Source: Dehalococcoidia bacterium (lineage in GTDB: Bacteria; Chloroflexota; Dehalococcoidia; GIF9; AB-539-J10). From it: DNA of 36,313 nucleotides. Location: NCBI GenBank assembly GCA_021160725.1, contig JAGHCA010000018.1:1-36313 (forward strand), given 5' to 3'. The position numbers and the translations under genes were made by a program. The notes under the pieces were generated by a model that searched no databases, was not told the DNA's origin, and worked only from the letters and a program-made list of their open reading frames with translations. This document shows positions 15,745 to 23,699 of this stretch, piece after piece (positions within the stretch are counted from its first letter, which is position 1; each line of letters begins with the position of its first letter).

Positions 15745-16284
15745 CTATTTCCCTTGCCGTATATAGAGAAACATAAGCAGGGCAGCAATGCTTTTGGCAT
15801 CGCAGATTTCACCCGAGGCAATAAGCCGGGGTATCTCATCCCGGGAAACACGGACAAGCCCGATATCTTCAGTATCCTCAGCCACAAGACGAGAGGGCAC
15901 CAAGTCATTAGCCAAAAAGCAATGGAGATACTCTGTGCCATAGCCCGGGACGGTATAAAAGCCGCCCAATTTGTCTATTTTCCGGGGTAGATAGCCAACT
16001 TCTTCCTGCAATTCACGTCGCACAGAGTCAATGGGCTCCTCACCAGGGTCAACACCACCAGCCGGTATCTCCAGAAGAAACCTGCCCACGGGATAGCGGA
16101 ATTGGCGAACCAGAAGAACATTATCTTGCTCATCCAGAGCCACCACAGCTATACAATCGCTGTGCTCCACTACGTCTCTGGTGGTCTCTTTACCATTGGC
16201 TTTCTCCACGGTGTCAACACGTATATTTACCGCTTGCCCCCGGTAAATCTGCTGGCTAGCTATCTTCTTTTCCGGCTTCACCAT
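15745..16284 (-). CDS. NUDIX hydrolase, ADP-ribose pyrophosphatase-like
   Basis: It hydrolyses a nucleoside diphosphate linked to another group; ADP-ribose is the likely substrate. The Nudix box is complete: GGVDPGEEPIDSVRRELQEEVGY (about residues 77-99), with the REXXEEXG metal-binding core. The upstream VLLVRQFRYPVGRFLLEIPAG and the N-terminal IASQQIYRGQAVNIRVDTV are typical of the ADP-ribose pyrophosphatase branch. At 179 residues it is a normal length. The preceding gene on this strand is the GNAT gene, 125 nt away, with a repeat in the gap. Stop codon TAG. Confidence 0.93.
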   Translation of the reverse strand: MVKPEKKIASQQIYRGQAVNIRVDTVEKANGKETTRDVVEHSDCIAVVALDEQDNVLLVRQFRYPVGRFLLEIPAGGVDPGEEPIDSVRRELQEEVGYLPRKIDKLGGFYTVPGYGTEYLHCFLANDLVPSRLVAEDTEDIGLVRVSRDEIPRLIASGEICDAKSIAALLMFLYIRQGK

Positions 16285-16301
16285 ACTTTAATTACATTCA
16301 C

Positions 16302-16376
16302 TTTTCATTCTGAGCGAAGTGAAGAATCTCAGAGATTCTTCGTCGCCAAATCCCTTTGGACTCCTCAGAATGACAT
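16302..16376. repeat. Dispersed inverted repeat (CATTCTGAG...CTCAGAATGACA)
   Basis: CATTCTGAGCGAAGTGAAGA and the inverted end CTCAGAATGACAT flank an inner palindrome, GAATCTC AGAGATTC. The plan is similar to repeat B but the termini differ, so this may be a sister family. It fills the gap between the NUDIX and GNAT genes. Confidence 0.7.
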
Positions 16377-16409
16377 TACTAAACGCTCTCAATATACTCT
16401 TGCCGAGCT

Positions 16410-16874
16410 TCAAAGGTAGCGAATAAGAGCGACCTCATCGCAGTTGGGAAACTTGGGACAGCGATAACATTCCGCCCATACCTTTTGGGGCAACTCCGCT
16501 TTGTCGATTAGCTGAAAGCCATGCCTTTCGAAAAAACCAGGCTTGCGAACGAGACAAAAAACCCTGGGTATACCCAACTCCTTAGCCTCTTTGAGACAGG
16601 CCTGGATAAGCAAAGAACCGATCCTCTGGTTCTGTTCCTGTTCAGCGACAGCCAGAGACCTGATTTCAGCTAAATCAACCCAGGCAACATGCAATGCAGC
16701 ACAAGCGACAACCCTATCTCCCTCTTTGGCTACAAAGTAATCTCTGATACCCTCATATATATCAGCTAAGGCACGAGGTAACAACTCTCCTTTATCAGCA
16801 AAATAACTGATCATCCGATGCATGGAATTAGCATCGCTTACCTTTGCCTTTTCAATTTTTATATCAGCTTTCAA
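16410..16874 (-). CDS. GNAT N-acetyltransferase, ArgA-like
   Basis: A 154-residue acetyl-CoA-dependent acetyltransferase. The acetyl-CoA loop is EQNQRIGSLLIQACLKEAKELG (about residues 80-101). ALHVAWVDLAEIRSLAV precedes it. RKPGFFERHGFQLIDKAELPQKVW and the Cys motif ECYRCPKFPNCDEVAL are typical of short stand-alone N-acetylglutamate synthases. A role in the first step of arginine synthesis is therefore possible, but no arg genes are near. The start is TTG at 16874, supported by GGAGGAAG just upstream. It overlaps the end of nadK by 11 nt, so the two are translationally coupled. Confidence 0.88.
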   Translation of the reverse strand: MKADIKIEKAKVSDANSMHRMISYFADKGELLPRALADIYEGIRDYFVAKEGDRVVACAALHVAWVDLAEIRSLAVAEQEQNQRIGSLLIQACLKEAKELGIPRVFCLVRKPGFFERHGFQLIDKAELPQKVWAECYRCPKFPNCDEVALIRYL

Positions 16875-17685
16875 TTCTTCCTCCTCCCAGTTTTTGCCAC
16901 AGCGAATTATAGAAGTATGTTGGCTCGTGAATTCTTAAAAAGCGAGCTATGTGAGGGCTGAGCTTCACTCTGACATTTTGCCCGTCTGATAATGGCAATT
17001 CAACTTGTCCATCAATGCTAAGTACAACCTTATCTCTCGTGGCAACCTTCAAATCAACTATGCTCTGTGGAGACAGTACTAAGGTATAGCTCAATCCCAG
17101 ATGGCAGGATATTGGTTGAAGGACGATTTCCCTGGATTGGGGATACAGAATCGGTCCACCAGAGGCCAGAGAATAGCTGGTGCTCCCAGTAGCGGTGGCT
17201 ACAATGACGCCATCAGCACGGTAAGTAGTTAACACTGCACCATCAATTTCTGCTTCGATATTGGCCAGCCGAACCGCAACACTTCGTAGCACGACATCGT
17301 TTAAAGCATGGAAGCTCTTATAGCCAATCTGAGCCTCGAGCATAGCTCTTTCCTCGATCCAGCCTGCTCCCTCGAGCAAATCAGGTAAATTAGACAAGAC
17401 TTCATTGCCATCTATTTCTGTAATAAATCCCAGCCTGCCCAGGTTTATACCTAAAATGGGCACGGCTAGGGGAGTTACAATTCGGACAGTACGGAGGATA
17501 GTGCCATCCCCACCAATACTGAGAATTAACTCCGTGCCCACCACCTTGGTTTTAGCTTCATCTTCCTCCCAAGCTGAACATCGCCACGAAATGACTCCCT
17601 GAGAGGATAGCAACTCTTCCAGCTTCTCAGCTAGGCTTCGGGCTTTCTCCCGTAGTGGGTGATACAGAATACCAATACGCTTCAC
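16864..17685 (-). CDS. nadK: NAD kinase
   Basis: ATP-dependent NAD kinase producing NADP. The GGDG motif is in LILSIGGDGTILRTVR (about residues 53-68). The family block ILGINLGRLGFITEID (about 79-94) follows. The conserved NDVVLRS and ADGVIVATATGSTSYSLASGGPI complete the active site. At 273 residues it is typical. The start is GTG with no strong ribosome site. It overlaps the downstream GNAT gene and follows hypE after 45 nt on the same strand, so it may belong to the hypE transcript. Confidence 0.96.
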   Translation of the reverse strand: MKRIGILYHPLREKARSLAEKLEELLSSQGVISWRCSAWEEDEAKTKVVGTELILSIGGDGTILRTVRIVTPLAVPILGINLGRLGFITEIDGNEVLSNLPDLLEGAGWIEERAMLEAQIGYKSFHALNDVVLRSVAVRLANIEAEIDGAVLTTYRADGVIVATATGSTSYSLASGGPILYPQSREIVLQPISCHLGLSYTLVLSPQSIVDLKVATRDKVVLSIDGQVELPLSDGQNVRVKLSPHIARFLRIHEPTYFYNSLWQKLGGGRIES

Positions 17686-17730
17686 AGGTGAGCGAAGTGT
17701 AGCACTGGTAAATTCTGACTGTCAAACCAT

Positions 17731-18735
17731 TTAACATATCCGGGGTAGCAATTCCCCGGACAACATATCCACGATTCGGGAGGGGCCGAGCTTGGTTTTC
17801 ATTACTACCCTCCCCGGATGCTCTTTGGTTACCTCGCCGATGATAGCAGCATCTCTACCATAGTTATTTTTTTTCATGCGGGTAAGAATCTTATTGGCAT
17901 CGGCGGGATCAACTACAGCTACCATCTTACCTTCATTTGCCACATAAATGGGATCCAGTCCCAGGAGTTCGCAGGCAGCTTTAACCTCCTCCCTCACAGG
18001 TATCTTAGCCTCTTCTACCACAATACCCACATTCGATTGCCACGCCAATTCGTTGAGCGTAGTCGCCAACCCTCCCCTGGTGGGGTCACGCAGACAATGA
18101 ACATTGGACGAGACCTCCAGCATCTGAGACACCAGTTTGCTCAATGGAGCACAGTCGCTTTCCAAAGCCATGGAGAACTTCAATCCCTCACGCTGACTCA
18201 TTATAGCAATGCCGTGGTCGCCAATGGTGCCACTCAACAGGACTTTGTCTCCAACTCTGGCATTAGCTCCCGAAATATCAACTCCGGCAGAGATTATTCC
18301 TACTCCTGAGGTGGTGATAAACAACTTGTCAGCTTGCCCTCGGTTTACTACCTTGGTATCCCCGGCGATTATACTTACCTCGGCTTCTTCAGCAGCTTTC
18401 TTTACTGATTGCACTACCTGCTCAAGCTCACTTAAGAGGAAACCCTCTTCTATGATTGCTGAGAGACTCAAATATAGAGGTCTGGCTCCATTCATAGCTA
18501 AGTCGTTCACTGTGCCACAAACGGCTAGCTTGCCTATATCCCCGCCGGGGAAAAATATGGGATTTACCACATAGCTATCAGTGGTGAAAGCCAGACGTCC
18601 GCTGGCTTCGAAAACAGCTGAATCATCTAATTTATTCAACGCCGGATTAGCCAGGAAGGGAAGAAATTTTTTCTCCACCAATTCGTGGCTCAACTTGCCA
18701 CCGCTGCCATGAGCTAAAAGAACGCTCTCATCCAT
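17731..18735 (-). CDS. hypE: Hydrogenase maturation protein HypE
   Basis: HypE dehydrates the carbamoyl group placed on its C-terminal Cys into a thiocyanate, using ATP, and donates cyanide to the HypCD-bound iron. The protein starts with LLAHGSGGKLSHELV and has the PurM-like ATP-binding elements LDDSAVFE, FTTDSYVVNPIFFPGGDIGKLAVCGTVNDLAM and AGDTKVV. It ends in the canonical PRIC, with Cys as the last residue. At 334 residues it is full length. A GGAGCGG ribosome site precedes the ATG. The 258-nt gap to hypD carries repeat A, so hypE may be read separately from hypCD. Confidence 0.98.
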   Translation of the reverse strand: MDESVLLAHGSGGKLSHELVEKKFLPFLANPALNKLDDSAVFEASGRLAFTTDSYVVNPIFFPGGDIGKLAVCGTVNDLAMNGARPLYLSLSAIIEEGFLLSELEQVVQSVKKAAEEAEVSIIAGDTKVVNRGQADKLFITTSGVGIISAGVDISGANARVGDKVLLSGTIGDHGIAIMSQREGLKFSMALESDCAPLSKLVSQMLEVSSNVHCLRDPTRGGLATTLNELAWQSNVGIVVEEAKIPVREEVKAACELLGLDPIYVANEGKMVAVVDPADANKILTRMKKNNYGRDAAIIGEVTKEHPGRVVMKTKLGPSRIVDMLSGELLPRIC

Positions 18736-18796
18736 AAGACCGCTCCAAACAGTTTAGTTTCTCTATAAGTTCCATCTTAAAATCAGGCTCTCGCCT

Positions 18797-18832
18797 TCAT
18801 AACTCCCCCGGCCCCTCTTATCTTAAGAGGGG
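18797..18832 (-). repeat. Repeat A copy 3
   Basis: This is the reverse complement of the copy inside the tail gene, identical over 36 nt (TCATAACTCCCCCGGCCCCT and onward). It lies in the hypE/hypD gap. Confidence 0.88.
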
Positions 18833-18871
18833 CATTCTTAGCTCTTAACATAGATATTATCTATCTCCGTG

Positions 18872-18921
18872 TTCCCCTTAAGACAAGGATTCCCTCCTTC
18901 TCCTCCTTAAGGTAAGGGGAA
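18872..18921. repeat. Inverted repeat related to repeat A
   Basis: TTCCCCTTA and TAAGGGGAA form 9-bp arms around 32 nt that include AAGACAAGG and its near mirror CCTTAAGG. It uses the same CCCCT.TTAAG vocabulary as repeat A but is a distinct arrangement. Confidence 0.5.
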
Positions 18922-18993
18922 GAAAAAGGAGGCTATGAATGTTTCTCAACCTCCCCTTCAATTTAAGCCTGCTCCATATCTACCCTAAGTGCC

Positions 18994-20088
18994 TCACAAA
19001 TTTTCTGGAGTCCTGTATTGATAATAGGCAGCGCAAGCACCTTCGCTTGAGACCATGCAGGGACCGACAGGATTTTTCGGGGTACAGACCTCTCCAAACA
19101 ATTTACACTCGAGAGGTATGACTGCACCCCGGATTATGTCCCCACACCGGCACCCCTTAGGCTCTCTTGCTGGTTTCAAACTCACTGGAAAAGCCTTGTC
19201 AGCGTCAAATCGCTCGTATTTCCCTCTCACCTTCAAGCCACTTTGAGGAACAATGCCAATCCCTCGCCAATTAGCCTCACCGACCTCAAAAACTTCCTCC
19301 ATCAGTTGCCTGGCTTTCACATTTCCCTCTGGCTTTACTCCTCGGGAATAAGCTATTTCCACTTTGGGTTCACATCTTTCAATTTGTTCCGCCAGCTTAT
19401 CTATGCATAACAAGATATCTACTGGCTCAAATCCCGAGATTACACAAGCAACTCCATAATCTCTGGGAATAAATTCATAGGGATGAGAACCAATTATAAC
19501 ACTAACATGCCCAGGACAGATGATACCATCCAGTTTCACCTCACCTGAGTCAAGCAGTGCCTTTATCACCGGCGGGGTCAGCTTGTTGAGGGATAAAACG
19601 CGAAAGTTTTCTATTTTCTCCTGCTGGGCTTTAAGTATAGAAGCAGCTATGGTCGGCGCCGTGGTCTCAAAGCCAATGCCGATGAAGATGACTGCCTTCT
19701 CAGGATTGGCTTTGGCTATCTCTACAGCATCTATGGTGGAATATACAATTCGGACATCCGCGCCCTCAGCTTTCGCCTGCTGCAGGCTCGAATAGCTGCC
19801 GGGAACTCTTATCATATCCCCAAAAGTAGTGATGATGACGTTGGGCAGATGTGCCAGAGCGATGGCTTTGTCCAGGTCGGCAGTGGCGGTAACACATACA
19901 GGGCAGCCTGGCCCCGACTTCATTTCCACCGTTTTGGGGACTAACTGGCGAATTCCGTATCTCAATATGGCATGCGTATGCCCACCACAAAATTCCATTA
20001 GTCTTATGGTTTTGGTGGAGCGCTGGGCAATTTTATATGCTAGTCCCTTGGCTAGCTTGCTGTCTTGATACTCGTCAATGAACTTCAC
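18994..20088 (-). CDS. hypD: Hydrogenase maturation protein HypD
   Basis: HypD is the [4Fe-4S] scaffold that, with HypC, holds the iron while CN and CO are added. The Cys/His motifs are MEFCGGHTHAI (about residues 32-42), GPGCPVCVTATADLD (about 59-73) and GHVSVIIGSHPYEFI. The C-terminal cluster ligands are in CRCGDIIRG, PLECKLFGEVC and GPCMVSSEGAC. At 364 residues it is full length. The start ATG lies 14 nt inside the end of hypC, so translation is coupled. Confidence 0.98.
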   Translation of the reverse strand: MKFIDEYQDSKLAKGLAYKIAQRSTKTIRLMEFCGGHTHAILRYGIRQLVPKTVEMKSGPGCPVCVTATADLDKAIALAHLPNVIITTFGDMIRVPGSYSSLQQAKAEGADVRIVYSTIDAVEIAKANPEKAVIFIGIGFETTAPTIAASILKAQQEKIENFRVLSLNKLTPPVIKALLDSGEVKLDGIICPGHVSVIIGSHPYEFIPRDYGVACVISGFEPVDILLCIDKLAEQIERCEPKVEIAYSRGVKPEGNVKARQLMEEVFEVGEANWRGIGIVPQSGLKVRGKYERFDADKAFPVSLKPAREPKGCRCGDIIRGAVIPLECKLFGEVCTPKNPVGPCMVSSEGACAAYYQYRTPENL

Positions 20089-20302
20089 TTAGACTTGCTA
20101 TCTCTTCTAGGAGCTTCAGAGTCTCTTTCGCTTCAGCTTCGTCTATAACACCTATAGCATATCCCGTGTGGAGCAACACGTAGTCCCCCACCTTCGCCTC
20201 CGGAGTAAAGGCAATGTTAACCCGCCGCCTCACCCCGGCGACTTCGGTTTCGGCCTCATCCCCGTCTATAGAAACAACCTTCACAGGCACTGCTAAACAC
20301 AT
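20075..20302 (-). CDS. hypC: Hydrogenase assembly chaperone HypC/HybG
   Basis: A small chaperone that carries the Fe(CN)2CO unit with HypD and delivers it to the hydrogenase large subunit. The mature N-terminus must be Met-Cys, and MCLAVPVKVVSIDG fits this exactly. I therefore moved the start to 20302 from the 20341 start in the ORF track, giving 75 residues. The conserved VGDYVLLHTGYAIGVIDEAEA is present. The promoter just upstream would also exclude the longer start. hypD overlaps by 14 nt. Confidence 0.96.
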   Translation of the reverse strand: MCLAVPVKVVSIDGDEAETEVAGVRRRVNIAFTPEAKVGDYVLLHTGYAIGVIDEAEAKETLKLLEEIASLSEVH

Positions 20303-20312
20303 GACATCCTGT

Positions 20313-20341
20313 ATTTTAGCCCAAATCCGCCCATAATACAA
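20313..20341 (-). promoter_or_regulatory. hypCD promoter
   Basis: On the minus strand TTGTAT and TAAAAT are 17 nt apart. The -10 box ends 10 nt before the HypC ATG, so the message would have a very short leader. Confidence 0.5.
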
Positions 20342-20516
20342 TCAAAAAGGGCTTAGCTCTATCCCGATTAAATTGGGCAATCTTGAGAAACCAAGCCGGA
20401 ACATAGTGGTTATATATGGTTCACCTCTTGGCGGATAGGGTACAAGGAGAAAAAATAGAGTTGCCCCTTTTCTGCTTCTGATGCAGTGTAGTGGGGGAGT
20501 TCATCTCTGCCTCATC

Positions 20517-20578
20517 CCGAACAATTTTGAATTTGAAATTTAGAATTTGTTTAGCCCTGTCCTGAGCGAATTCGCAGA
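20517..20578. repeat. Repeat D fragment (copy 4)
   Basis: TTTTGAATTTGAAATTTAGA and AATTTGTTTAG match the right half of the other AT-rich copies. CCTGTCCTGAGCG follows. Confidence 0.5.
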
Positions 20579-20581
20579 AAT

Positions 20582-20634
20582 TTAGTACCATTGACCCACT
20601 CTTTCAACATGAAAGAGTGGGTCAATGGTACTAA
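20582..20634. repeat. Perfect 25-bp inverted repeat with 3-nt loop
   Basis: TTAGTACCATTGACCCACTC begins the left arm. The loop is ACA and the right arm mirrors all 25 bases without mismatch. There is no T tract, so it does not look like a terminator. It lies 21 nt before the -35 box at 20656. Possible roles are an operator, a foldback end of a mobile element, or an RNA hairpin. Confidence 0.9.
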
Positions 20635-20655
20635 CTGAATATTACCAATAGGCGA

Positions 20656-20684
20656 TTGACGAATGAGGGGCTACACTATACAAT
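20656..20684 (+). promoter_or_regulatory. Promoter upstream of the pilin-like operon
   Basis: TTGACG and TACAAT are separated by exactly 17 nt. It drives rightward transcription towards the small ORF at 20976 and the pilin-like gene. Confidence 0.6.
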
Positions 20685-20691
20685 ATATAGT

Positions 20692-20975
20692 ACACCGGCT
20701 AAATCTAAAACCGAAAAAGTGTTTGAAAATGTAGTTACCCAATTTATTGGTTGGACAGAGCCTGATAAATGAGCCAACTACAAATACAAACTTTGGAGGT
20801 GAAAAATTCTAAGGATAGCCAGGGCAAAAGAAGAGGGGCAGCTGTTATTCTGAAATAAAGCCTCAGGATAAATTCTTTAACTCCGAGCTAACCCTCAATC
20901 AATTATCATGAAAGGAATAGACCAATGAGCAGTATAAGATAAATAAAGCAAAGAATGTACTTAGGAGGCTAGAAT
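20692..20975 (+). other. Long leader region, no gene seen
   Basis: About 285 nt lie between the predicted start of transcription and the small ORF. It contains a GTTGG/CCAAC pairing around 20750-20780 and a GGAGGTG at 20794-20800. That motif precedes only a 19-codon frame. It could hold an RNA structure; I do not recognise a riboswitch class. Confidence 0.35.
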
Positions 20976-21074
20976 GTGAAGACACAGATTGTCGAACTTG
21001 GAAAGCTAGTGCCTCTGACACCGGTCAAGGGGGCAGAGGCACAGCTAAAGGGGCTCACGATAGAAACCCTCTAG
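20976..21074 (+). CDS. Small ORF with in-frame TAG before a hydrophobic stretch
   Basis: The ORF starts with GTG preceded by TAGGAGG at a good distance and encodes 32 residues (MKTQIVELGKLVPL...). It then meets TAG. Without that stop the same frame continues for 40 codons as LFLIVTTLNSVVKSH.... It ends in a TGA that overlaps the next ATG (ATGA). The readthrough form would have a basic start, KGLTIETL and a hydrophobic segment, which vaguely resembles a prepilin N-terminus. It may be a short real peptide, a nonsense-interrupted gene, or a leader. It was not in the ORF track. Confidence 0.35.
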   Translation: MKTQIVELGKLVPLTPVKGAEAQLKGLTIETL

Positions 21075-21193
21075 CTGTTTCTTATTGTAACGACACTGAA
21101 CTCCGTTGTCAAGTCCCATTCCCAGATGACCAATTCCCAAACGAACAAGACAAATCTGAGTCTAAAACTGGTAAAGAAGGGAGGCGAAAAAGA

Positions 21194-21634
21194 ATGAAAA
21201 GATGTGTGAGTAAAGTCAGCCGACAGTTTTGTCATGGAGCGAAGGGCTCCATTGAGCTTGGGATGCTGGTTGAGTTGATGACTCAGCTGCTGGTCGGGCT
21301 GCTGGTGCTGTCTGTCACTCTGGTATCTGCGGCGTCAGCAGTGATTCCTCAAATCGCTGAGTTGGTAAGCGGTGATTCTGGGCAGGAGGCAGCCGTAGAA
21401 TTACAAATGGTGGAAGTAGCGGTGGCAGCCTACCAGGTTGACCATGATGGAGACTTGCCCACTGTTGAAGGTTTCCCGCTTGCTAGTGAGCTTGATGAAT
21501 ACATCCCCGGTGGTGTAGCTGCTCTGAAGGGCACCTATACTCTCGATGGCACTACTGGCGAGGTAACCCAGACTTCCTATCCGGAGCTTAATGCCTTTTT
21601 AAGTGACTTTACACTGCTTGATAGTCTGGGCTAA
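21194..21634 (+). CDS. Pilin-like single-pass membrane protein
   Basis: A 146-residue protein. A basic N-terminus (about residues 1-18, ending AKG) is followed by one long hydrophobic helix (MLVELMTQLLVGLLVLSVTLV, about 24-44). Then comes a soluble domain. AVIPQIAELV and ELQMVEVAVAAYQVDHDGDLPT resemble the alpha-helix and following loop of pseudopilins, in which a short helper helix is followed by a D.G.LP turn. The cleavage motif is not classical (KG SIE rather than GFTLIE), so processing by the prepilin peptidase at 5455 is uncertain. A GGAGG ribosome site precedes the ATG. A strong terminator ends the unit. It could also be an unrelated small anchored protein. Confidence 0.65.
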   Translation: MKRCVSKVSRQFCHGAKGSIELGMLVELMTQLLVGLLVLSVTLVSAASAVIPQIAELVSGDSGQEAAVELQMVEVAVAAYQVDHDGDLPTVEGFPLASELDEYIPGGVAALKGTYTLDGTTGEVTQTSYPELNAFLSDFTLLDSLG

Positions 21635-21653
21635 GGCCAAACCGAAGATGGAG

Positions 21654-21708
21654 AAGGCTCACCGGCGGGATTGGAGCAAAACAATCTCGCCGGTGAGCCT
21701 TTTTGTTT
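21654..21708 (+). terminator. Rho-independent terminator
   Basis: A 19-bp stem (AAGGCTCACCGGCGGGATT and its mirror, one G-T pair) with a 10-nt loop is followed by TTTGTTTT. It ends the pilin-like unit 20 nt after its stop. Confidence 0.92.
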
Positions 21709-21800
21709 TCTGGGAAATACTATATCCTATATTTCTAAATGCCAAACAATATCAAAGCAATAATAACAACCACAATGGGTTGGGACAAGTCCGCCTCTAC

Positions 21801-21877
21801 GGGATTGTTTCACTACGCCTGCGATGACACCCCTATGTGTCACTGCGAGGCTGACGAAGTCAGCCGAAGCAATCTCG
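21801..21877. repeat. Repeat B composite
   Basis: GGGATTGTTTCACTACGCCT opens and CCGAAGCAATCTCG closes the element. Between them are TGACACCCCTATGTGTCA, itself a palindrome, and CTGACGAAGTCAG, a second small palindrome. It lies in the ilvD leader gap. No gene and no T-box element is seen in 21709-22020. Confidence 0.65.
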
Positions 21878-21956
21878 TGGATGGGAATAACGTTACCACC
21901 TTCCCTCACATTAACAACCGAACCATTGCTAAGTAACCCCAAAAAAGACATCCCAA

Positions 21957-21985
21957 TTGACGCTATCCAGGTATTGTGTTATGTT
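21957..21985 (+). promoter_or_regulatory. ilvD promoter
   Basis: TTGACG and TATGTT are separated by 17 nt, 35 nt before the ilvD ATG. The -35 is near consensus and the -10 weaker. Confidence 0.5.
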
Positions 21986-22020
21986 ATGCGACATCATTCA
22001 TTTTTAGGTGCATAAGTTAA

Positions 22021-23688
22021 ATGCGAAGCGACATGGTGAAGAAGGGAATCGAGCGGGCGCCCCACAGGTCACTGTTGCGGGCTGTAAGTTGCTCTTCAGA
22101 TGACTGGGACAAGCCATTTATTGGAGTAATCAATAGCTTTAGCGAGATTGTTCCCGGGCATATTCATTTGCAAACAATTGCCAGGGCGGTGAAAGAGGGT
22201 ATCCGCAGTGGGGGCGGGGTGCCTTTTGAGGTCAATACCATAGCTGTTTGCGATGGTATAGCTATGAACCATCCGGGAATGAAATACAGCCTGCCCAGCC
22301 GGGAGCTCATTGCTGACTCGGTGGAAATCTTGGCTCAAGCCCATGCCTTCGATGCCCTGGTATTCATCCCAAACTGCGATAAGGTCGTGCCTGGGATGCT
22401 GATGGCTGCGGTCAGACTTAATTTACCCTCTGTCTTTGTTAGTGGTGGCCCTATGCTAGCTGGGAAGCTTGTCCAGGAAAACGCTGCCAGGGCTGTTGAC
22501 CTTATCACGGTCTTTCAAGCGGTAGGCAAGGTGGCCAAAGGCATGATGACCCACAATGAGTTGCAAGAACTGGAAATGGTCGCCTGTCCTGGTTGTGGAA
22601 GCTGTGCCGGGATGTTCACCGCCAATACTATGAATTGCCTCAGCGAAGCACTGGGGATAGCCTTGCCGGGTAATGGCACGATACTCGCAGTGGAAGCACG
22701 GCGCAGGCAACTAGCTTACAAAGCTGGGCAGCAGGTGATGGAAGTTTTAGCCAAAGATATTCGACCCAAAGATGTTATCACCAGGGATTCTCTGTACAAT
22801 GCCTTTGCTGTGGACATGGCTCTGGGTGGCAGCACAAACTCTGTGTTGCATCTTACTGCTATAGCACATGAGGCTGGGATAGATTTTCCCTTGTCCCTGA
22901 TAAACGAGATTAGCGACTCCGTCCCTCATATCTGCAAATTAAGCCCGGCGAGCGACTATCACATTGAGGACCTGGACTTAGCGGGTGGCATTCCTGCCAT
23001 AATGCATGAACTATCGGGATTGCTGAAGCTTAAGGCAAACACTATTTTAGGCAAGCCAATAGGCGACATTGCAAAGAGGACCGAAGTTAAGAATAGAGAA
23101 GTGATTCGCCCTCTGACACAACCATATGCCCACACTGGTGGTATTAGCATATTATTTGGCAATTTGGCGCCATCTGGCGCCGTAGTCAAAAGCGCTGCAG
23201 TAGCTCCTGAGATGTTAGTTCACCAGGGTCCAGCAAGGGTTTTCAATAGCGAGGAGGAAGCTACAGCAAAGATAATGAAAGGCGAATTTAAGTCAGGCGA
23301 AGTGATCGTCATCCGCTACGAAGGACCCAAGGGCGGGCCAGGAATGCGGGAGATGTTAACAGCTACTTCTCTCCTCAGCGGTATGGGCATGGACAAAGAG
23401 GTGGCTCTTATTACAGACGGACGCTTTTCCGGAGGCACACGAGGAGCAGCCATTGGCCATGTCTCTCCTGAGGCGGCAGAGAAAGGTCCTATAGCTGCTT
23501 TACAAGACGGCGATGTAGTTAAGATAAACATACCTGACCACAAATTGGAAGTGGAATTAAGCCAAAAAGAACTGGAACAACGGCTGACTTCACTGCCTCC
23601 CTTTGAACCCAAGATCAAGACTGGCTACCTTAAGAGATATAGTGATAAAGTAAGCTCGGCCAGCACTGGTGCGGTGTTTGCTGAGTAA
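22021..23688 (+). CDS. ilvD: Dihydroxy-acid dehydratase
   Basis: IlvD dehydrates 2,3-dihydroxy-isovalerate and -3-methylvalerate to the keto acids of valine and isoleucine, using an Fe-S cluster and Mg2+. Cluster Cys positions are in [12 protein letters not shown] (about residue 79), [12 protein letters not shown] (about 120) and [19 protein letters not shown] (about 190-208). The C-terminal half has [16 protein letters not shown] and [25 protein letters not shown]. At 555 residues it is a standard length. It begins the ilv cluster. ilvB follows after 11 nt with AAGGAG in between. Confidence 0.98.
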   Translation: MRSDMVKKGIERAPHRSLLRAVSCSSDDWDKPFIGVINSFSEIVPGHIHLQTIARAVKEGIRSGGGVPFEVNTIAVCDGIAMNHPGMKYSLPSRELIADSVEILAQAHAFDALVFIPNCDKVVPGMLMAAVRLNLPSVFVSGGPMLAGKLVQENAARAVDLITVFQAVGKVAKGMMTHNELQELEMVACPGCGSCAGMFTANTMNCLSEALGIALPGNGTILAVEARRRQLAYKAGQQVMEVLAKDIRPKDVITRDSLYNAFAVDMALGGSTNSVLHLTAIAHEAGIDFPLSLINEISDSVPHICKLSPASDYHIEDLDLAGGIPAIMHELSGLLKLKANTILGKPIGDIAKRTEVKNREVIRPLTQPYAHTGGISILFGNLAPSGAVVKSAAVAPEMLVHQGPARVFNSEEEATAKIMKGEFKSGEVIVIRYEGPKGGPGMREMLTATSLLSGMGMDKEVALITDGRFSGGTRGAAIGHVSPEAAEKGPIAALQDGDVVKINIPDHKLEVELSQKELEQRLTSLPPFEPKIKTGYLKRYSDKVSSASTGAVFAE

Positions 23689-23699
23689 GGAGCTATTCT

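Noticed and set aside
20582-20634. Rho-independent terminator.
   Set aside because: The perfect hairpin has no T tract on either side, and no gene ends directly before it on either strand.
21709-22020. T-box or leader-peptide attenuator in front of ilvD.
   Set aside because: The gap holds a repeat B composite and a promoter only 35 nt from the start codon. No T-box core, no run of Val/Ile/Leu codons and no antiterminator/terminator pair is visible.
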